Assembly: GCA_035581425.1 (NCBI GenBank)
Contig: DATJVP010000057.1
Location: 1 to 10,916 of the forward strand
From: DASZHJ01 sp035581425
GTDB lineage: Bacteria > Pseudomonadota > Alphaproteobacteria > ATCC43930 > CGMCC-115725
Reading direction: 5' to 3'
Length of the DNA: 10,916 nucleotides
Positions 6,625-10,916 of this stretch are shown in pieces (the stretch's first letter is position 1; each line of letters opens with the position of its first letter). Position numbers and translations under genes: made by a program. The notes below the pieces were generated by a model. It did no database searches, was not told the origin of the DNA, and saw only the letters and a list, made by a program, of their open reading frames with translations.

Positions 6625-7227
6625 ATGACGTTGCGCAGTCGCCTGCTCGCAGTTCTGGGCGCCGCGGTCGTCATCGCGGGGGTCGCGGGCGCGGGGCTCT
6701 ATCTGCGCTCTTGGCTCGCGCCGGCGGCGGGCGAGGGTGCCTCGCTCAACCGTCCCTTCACGCTCACACGCGGGGACGGAGCCGTCGTCACGGACGAGAC
6801 TTACCGCGGCAAATGGCTCCTGGTCTATTTCGGCTACACCTATTGTCCCGACGCTTGCCCGACCGCGCTCAATGCAATCGCGGAGGCGATGGAGAAGCTC
6901 GGCCCCGAGGCAGCGACCGTGCAGCCGCTCTTCATCACCATCGATCCCGAGCGCGACACGCCCGCGGTGATGGGGCAATACGTCAAGTCTTTCGACCCCC
7001 GGATCGTCGGCCTCACCGGCACGGATGGGCAGATTGCCGCAGTTGCCAAGGAGTACCAGGTCTATTACAAGCGCCGCGACGTCGAGGGCGGCCCCTACCT
7101 GATGGACCACACCTCGCTCATCTACGTCGTCGATCCCGCGGGCGCGCTCGTGCGGTTTCTGGGCGGCGGCAGCTCCGGCGAGCGCATCGCTCAGCACCTG
7201 CGGGAGCTGATGAGTCGGACTTCCTGA
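6625..7227 (+). CDS. SCO1/SenC copper chaperone for cytochrome c oxidase
   Basis: A 200-residue thioredoxin-fold protein anchored by one N-terminal helix (about 6-26), with its domain in the periplasm. The copper ligands of SCO proteins are all present: C74 and C78 in YCPDACP, and H162 in DHTSLIY. Also visible are KWLLVYFGYTYC and the loop FITIDPERDTP, both family hallmarks. SCO proteins help load the CuA site of cytochrome c oxidase subunit II and act as thiol reductants. The start at 6625 opens directly into the anchor helix. The frame stays open 65 codons further upstream, but that part is Arg/Pro-rich and covers the hairpin. The PCu(A)C gene follows after 9 bp, a usual functional partner. 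Confidence 0.9.
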   Translation: MTLRSRLLAVLGAAVVIAGVAGAGLYLRSWLAPAAGEGASLNRPFTLTRGDGAVVTDETYRGKWLLVYFGYTYCPDACPTALNAIAEAMEKLGPEAATVQPLFITIDPERDTPAVMGQYVKSFDPRIVGLTGTDGQIAAVAKEYQVYYKRRDVEGGPYLMDHTSLIYVVDPAGALVRFLGGGSSGERIAQHLRELMSRTS

Positions 7228-7236
7228 GAGGGTTCT

Positions 7237-7788
7237 ATGATGAGACTCATCGCGGGCTTGGCGCTCCTATTTCTCACGGTATTACCGGCGCTCGCGCAGA
7301 GCGGCTCGCCCTCGACGCTCGAGGTGAAGCAGGTGTGGGCGCGCGCGACGCCGGCGGGCGCCAAGACCGGCGCCATCTACCTCACGGTCGTCAACGGAAC
7401 GCAATCCGACGACAAAATCCTGAGCGCCTCGACGTCCGCCGCTAGCACTGCACAGCTCCACACCATGATCGACGACAACGGCGTCATGAAGATGCGAGAG
7501 CTCCCGAGCATCGAGGTCAAGGCCGGCTCGACCGTCATGCTGAAGCCCGGCGGCATGCACGTAATGCTCATGGGCCTGACGCAGCCGCTGAAGCCTGGCG
7601 ACAGCTTTCCACTCACCCTCCAATTCGAGAAGGGCGGGAAGATGGAGCTCACCGTTACCGTCACCAAGGCTGGCGCCATGGGCGTTGGCGACATGGGCGG
7701 CATGGGGAACATGCCGGGGATGGGCAACATGCCCGGCCATGATATGGGCTCGATGGGCGGGCACGGCACCGGCGGCAAGCAGAACTAG
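7237..7788 (+). CDS. PCu(A)C periplasmic copper chaperone with Met/His-rich tail
   Basis: A 183-residue secreted protein (signal peptide about 1-20, ending ALA-Q). It carries the exact PCu(A)C copper motif H-X10-M-X21-H-X-M: H75, M86, H108 and M110. This family passes Cu(I) to the CuA site of cytochrome oxidase, together with SCO1, which is encoded just upstream. From about residue 147 the protein ends in a Gly/Met/His-rich tail with a GMGNMP tandem repeat and further HDM and GGHG motifs, which could be an extra copper-binding segment. The ATG at 7237 is followed directly by a second ATG at 7240. A GAGAGGG sequence precedes them. Confidence 0.9.
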   Translation: MMRLIAGLALLFLTVLPALAQSGSPSTLEVKQVWARATPAGAKTGAIYLTVVNGTQSDDKILSASTSAASTAQLHTMIDDNGVMKMRELPSIEVKAGSTVMLKPGGMHVMLMGLTQPLKPGDSFPLTLQFEKGGKMELTVTVTKAGAMGVGDMGGMGNMPGMGNMPGHDMGSMGGHGTGGKQN

Positions 7789-7804
7789 CGCCAGGGAATA
7801 GGGC

Positions 7805-8695
7805 ATGACCGACAGCACCGCGCTAGACGCAGATCGCTCAGCCAGGGTCTGGCAGGGCCCAGAGGGCGAGAAGCGCTTTCGCATCGGAAGCGACGAGCAC
7901 AAGCGGCTTTTCTGCCGCATGCTCCTCGACACGCACAATCCCTATAAGCCCGCGGTGATCGACTGGCCGCATCTCGCGGAGGCGGATCGCCAGCGCCTCG
8001 TGAGCTTGCCGATCTGGGACATTGCGGTGCAGACCGAGGGCAAGGCCAAGATCCGCGTCCTCACCTACGGCGAAGGCATTCGCGATCCGTTGCTTGCAGA
8101 GGCGATCCGGATGAACGGCTTCGAGGAGGGCCGGCACAAGGAAGTCCTCTCGAACATGGTGCAGGCCTATGGCATCGCGCTCGGGCCGGAGCCGCCCTAT
8201 CTGCAGCCGCGCGACGCCGAATGGGCCTTCATGGTCACGGGCTACAGCGAGTGCATCGACAGCTTCTTCGCCTTCGGCCTCTTCGATGTCGCGAAGCGCT
8301 CCGGCTATTTCCCGCCGGAGCTCGTCGATACCTTCGAACCCGTGATGCAGGAAGAGGGGCGTCACATCCTCTTCTTCGTCAATTGGGCGGCCTGGCATCG
8401 GCGCAATCTGCCGTGGTGGCGGAAGCCGATCTTCGACCTGCGCCGTCTCGGTGTCTGGATCAAGCTCGTCCACGAGCGCATGCAGACCGCCCGCGACGTC
8501 GGCGGCGGCGACAATTTCACGATGAGCGGCCATCAATCCCTGGGGATCGACTTGGATGCGCCGGCCCTGATGCGCGTCTGCCTCGCAGAGAACGACCGCC
8601 GCCTCGGCGGCTACGATGCGCGCCTGCTCCGGCCCAAGATCGTGCCGCGTCTCGTGCGCTTCGCCTTGCGGTTCATGAAGAAGCCGGCGGCGTGA
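7805..8695 (+). CDS. Ferritin-like di-iron protein of unknown role
   Basis: A 296-residue soluble protein without signal peptide or membrane segment. It shows the spacing of a four-helix di-iron carboxylate site: E78 (QTEGKAK), E108-G-R-H111 (FEEGRHK), E149 (SECIDSF) and E184-G-R-H187 (EEGRHIL), that is, E...ExxH...E...ExxH. Such proteins include ferritin-like oxidases, hydroxylases and stress proteins, and I cannot name a substrate. A basic C-terminal region (about 196-296, with HRRNLPWW and RFALRFMKKP) is specific to this group. The start follows an AGGGAATAGGG ribosome binding site 16 bp after the PCu(A)C gene, so it is probably in the same operon. A link to copper, iron or oxidase biogenesis is only inferred from position. 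Confidence 0.75.
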   Translation: MTDSTALDADRSARVWQGPEGEKRFRIGSDEHKRLFCRMLLDTHNPYKPAVIDWPHLAEADRQRLVSLPIWDIAVQTEGKAKIRVLTYGEGIRDPLLAEAIRMNGFEEGRHKEVLSNMVQAYGIALGPEPPYLQPRDAEWAFMVTGYSECIDSFFAFGLFDVAKRSGYFPPELVDTFEPVMQEEGRHILFFVNWAAWHRRNLPWWRKPIFDLRRLGVWIKLVHERMQTARDVGGGDNFTMSGHQSLGIDLDAPALMRVCLAENDRRLGGYDARLLRPKIVPRLVRFALRFMKKPAA

Positions 8696-8696
8696 C

Positions 8697-8972
8697 CTAG
8701 ACCGTCGGCCGCTGCTCGAATCCGGGCGTGCCGTCGTCCTCGGCCGAGTGTCGCTCAACCGCAGTGACGCGCGCGAAGGAGGGGCCGCGCTCGCACGCCG
8801 TTTCCATCTCAGCGAGCACGGCGGCCTCGCCGATCAGCAGCGTCTCCACGGTTCCGTGGCGCCGATTGCGTACCCAGCCGCGAAGGCCGCGCTTCGAGGC
8901 CTCGCGCTCGACGAAGGCGCGGAAGCCGACGCCCTGCACCCGACCCGAGATCGTGAGCCGGACCGCGGGCAT
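8697..8972 (-). CDS. acyP: Acylphosphatase
   Basis: A 91-residue cytoplasmic enzyme of normal length for the family, hydrolysing carboxyl-phosphate bonds. The phosphate-binding signature GRVQGVGFR (10-18) carries catalytic R18, and GWVRNRRHGTVE (32-43) carries the second catalytic residue N36. The start lies 3 bp after the stop of the pccA gene, with a GAGAG sequence before the ATG, so the two form an operon. The tail beyond residue 80 is somewhat divergent. Its stop codon is one base from that of the ferritin-like gene on the other strand. Confidence 0.92.
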   Translation of the reverse strand: MPAVRLTISGRVQGVGFRAFVEREASKRGLRGWVRNRRHGTVETLLIGEAAVLAEMETACERGPSFARVTAVERHSAEDDGTPGFEQRPTV

Positions 8973-8975
8973 CTC

Positions 8976-10916
8976 TCACGCGAATTCTAGGATGACCTGG
9001 TCGACGGCGAGACTGTCGCCGGCATTGGCGAGGAGTCTGCCGACGGTGGCGTCGCGTTCCGCGCGAAGCACGTTCTCCATCTTCATGGCCTCGACCACCG
9101 CGAGTTCCTCGCCCGCCTTCACGGCCTGGCCGGGCTTCACCGCGATCGAGACCAGAAGGCCCGGCATCGGCGAGCGCAGCGCGCGCGAGAGATCGGGCTT
9201 CGCCTTCTCGGGCATGGCGGCCAGGAGCTCGGCCGCACGCGGCGAGAGCACCTTCACGGGAACCGTGACACCGCGATAGGTGAGGCGCTGGAAAGCCCCA
9301 TCGCGGTCGACCTGCACGATGACGGGCTCGCCGTCGACGGTTCCCCGGAAGAGCGGCTCGCCCGGCCGCCACTCCTGGAGCACGACACGGCGCGTGCCGT
9401 CCTCGGTGACGGTATAGCCCTCGTCGACGGGCTCGACGCGGACGAGCGCGCGGCTCTCGCCGAGTATCACGGCCCATTCCGCGGGCAGCGTGGGCGCGCG
9501 ACCGGAGAGCTGGCCGCCGATGCTCGCCTCGCTTTCGGCCGTGAGGCGAGCGACGACGGCGGCGACGGCACGAAGCGTCGGCGCGGCCCCTTGCGGCAGT
9601 GTCAAGTGAACTGAGCCGCCCGGGAATTCCTCCGCGATGAAATTCGTGGTGAGGCGCCCTGCGGTGAAGCGCGGGCGCTCGAGCAGCGCCGCGAGAAAGC
9701 CGATGTTGTTGGTGACGCCGCGGATCACGAAGGCATCGAGCGCCTCGATGAGGCGTGCGGAGGCGGTCGCGCGGTCGGTGCCGAAACCCACGGTCTTTGC
9801 GATCATGGGATCGTAGTTGATGCCGATCTCCGCGCCCTCGTAGACGCCGCTGTCGACGCGGACGCCCTCGCCCTGGGGCTCACGGTAGCGGACGAGACGG
9901 CCGATCGAGGGCAGGAACCCGCGCGCGGGATCCTCGGCATAGACACGCGCCTCGATCGCGTGTCCCGTGTGTTTGATGTCCTTTTGCACGAAGGGAAGCT
10001 TTTCGCCGGCGGCGATGCGGATCATCCATTCCACGAGATCGAGGCCGGTGACGCATTCCGTTACGGGATGCTCCACCTGCAGCCGCGTGTTCATCTCGAG
10101 GAAGTAGAAATTACGGCGGGCATCGACAATGAACTCGACGGTGCCGGCGGAGCGGTATCCGACCGCCGCCGCGAGCGCCACCGCCTCCGCCCCCATGGCC
10201 GCGCGCGTCTTGGCGTCGAGAAAGGGGCTCGGCGCCTCCTCGATCACCTTCTGGTGCCGGCGCTGGATCGAGCATTCGCGCTCGCCTAGATGCAGCACCG
10301 TGCCGTGCGCATCCGCCAGCACTTGGATCTCGATATGCCGTGGCTCCTCCACGTATTTCTCGATGAAGACGCGGTCGTCGGCGAAGCTCGCGCGCGCCTC
10401 GTTCTGTGCCAGTCGAAATCCCTCTGCAATCTCGGCGTCGCTGTGCGCGATCCGCATGCCCTTGCCGCCGCCGCCCGCAGACGCCTTGATCATCACGGGA
10501 TAGCCCACCTCCTGCGCGATCTTGCGCGCTGCCTCCGCATCGGGAATGACGCCCAGATGCCCCGGCACGGTGGTGACGCCGGCCTTCTTCGCGAGCTTCT
10601 TCGATTCGATCTTGTCGCCCATCGCGGCGATCGCCGATGGCGGCGGCCCGATGAAAGCAACGCCCGCCTTCTCGAGCGCCGCCGCGAACTCCGCCTTCTC
10701 CGAGAGGAACCCGTATCCCGGATGCACCGCCTGCGCGCCCGTCTTCATGCAGGCCTCGACGACCCTGTCGATCCGAAGGTAGCTCTCCGTCGACCGCGCC
10801 CCACCGATCGCAACCGCCTCATCGGCCATGCGCACGTGCAGCGCATCCGCATCCGCCTCCGAATACACCGCAACCGTCTTGATCCCCATCCGCCGCGCCG
10901 TCCGGATAACACGGCA
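8976..10916 (-). CDS. pccA: Propionyl-CoA carboxylase alpha subunit (biotin carboxylase + biotin carrier), 5' end outside window
   Basis: 646 residues are visible. The frame is open to the right edge (first residues CRVIRTARRMGIK), so only the start with its NRGEIA motif, about a dozen residues, is missing. The biotin carboxylase part shows the ATP-grasp glycine loop ASAGGGGKGM (about 145-154), RECSIQRRHQK (about 213-223), EMNTRLQVEHP (about 274-284) and EARVYAEDP. A middle region (about 450-570) fits the BT domain that binds the beta subunit. The C-terminus is a biotinyl domain with AMKMEN, the biotin lysine being 34 residues from the end. The enzyme converts propionyl-CoA to methylmalonyl-CoA together with PccB, which is not in the window. 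A 3-methylcrotonyl- or acetyl-CoA-type acyl-CoA carboxylase is the alternative, but the BT region and the end sequence read like alphaproteobacterial PccA. Confidence 0.88.
   Translation of the reverse strand, partial: CRVIRTARRMGIKTVAVYSEADADALHVRMADEAVAIGGARSTESYLRIDRVVEACMKTGAQAVHPGYGFLSEKAEFAAALEKAGVAFIGPPPSAIAAMGDKIESKKLAKKAGVTTVPGHLGVIPDAEAARKIAQEVGYPVMIKASAGGGGKGMRIAHSDAEIAEGFRLAQNEARASFADDRVFIEKYVEEPRHIEIQVLADAHGTVLHLGERECSIQRRHQKVIEEAPSPFLDAKTRAAMGAEAVALAAAVGYRSAGTVEFIVDARRNFYFLEMNTRLQVEHPVTECVTGLDLVEWMIRIAAGEKLPFVQKDIKHTGHAIEARVYAEDPARGFLPSIGRLVRYREPQGEGVRVDSGVYEGAEIGINYDPMIAKTVGFGTDRATASARLIEALDAFVIRGVTNNIGFLAALLERPRFTAGRLTTNFIAEEFPGGSVHLTLPQGAAPTLRAVAAVVARLTAESEASIGGQLSGRAPTLPAEWAVILGESRALVRVEPVDEGYTVTEDGTRRVVLQEWRPGEPLFRGTVDGEPVIVQVDRDGAFQRLTYRGVTVPVKVLSPRAAELLAAMPEKAKPDLSRALRSPMPGLLVSIAVKPGQAVKAGEELAVVEAMKMENVLRAERDATVGRLLANAGDSLAVDQVILEFA

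Noticed and set aside
8809..9477. A 222-codon frame overlapping pccA and acyP on the same strand
   Set aside because: It is an Arg-rich shadow; both overlapped genes have complete catalytic motifs in their own frames.

Overview
The window is high-GC DNA (about two thirds G+C by eye) from what looks like an alphaproteobacterium, probably Rhizobiales-like. This rests on the style of the propionyl-CoA carboxylase alpha subunit, the SCO1/PCu(A)C pair and the TonB receptor/Znu/NicO combination. I cannot name a genus from the sequence alone.

Region 1 (1 to 6433) is a metal-uptake block, most likely for zinc. A TonB-dependent outer-membrane receptor on the minus strand runs off the left edge. Divergent from it is a plus-strand pair: a periplasmic DUF1007 protein and a NicO-family membrane transporter with a histidine-rich loop, resembling the ZevA/ZevB zinc system of Haemophilus. 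Then comes a complete ABC importer, znuA-znuC-znuB, with overlapping genes. A perfect 13-bp inverted repeat, GTTATA-G-TATAAC, of Zur-operator type lies just before znuA. A weaker palindrome, ATGTTATATCAT, lies in the divergent region before the receptor. Together these could move metal across the outer membrane, bind it in the periplasm and import it by two inner-membrane routes. After znuB lies what looks like the C-terminal stump of a NiCoT (HoxN/NixA) nickel/cobalt permease, followed by a hairpin.

Region 2 (6625 to 8695, plus strand) is a compact three-gene cluster: a SCO1/SenC copper chaperone, a PCu(A)C copper chaperone with a Met/His/Gly-rich tail, and a ferritin-like di-iron protein of unknown role. 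The first two are typical of CuA-site assembly in cytochrome c oxidase.

Region 3 (8697 to the right edge, minus strand) is a propionyl-CoA carboxylase alpha subunit (5' end outside the window) followed after 3 bp by a small acylphosphatase. This unit meets region 2 tail to tail with one base between the stop codons.

No stretch over 300 bases lacks a gene. The longest gaps are 1728-1923 (divergent regulatory region) and 6434-6624 (hairpin, then nothing I can name). I saw no tRNA, rRNA, CRISPR array or insertion sequence. The most notable points are the combined receptor/ZevAB/ZnuABC arrangement with Zur-like sites, a Glu in place of the third metal-binding His in ZnuA, a palindromic element inserted in frame in the NicO protein, and the NiCoT remnant.
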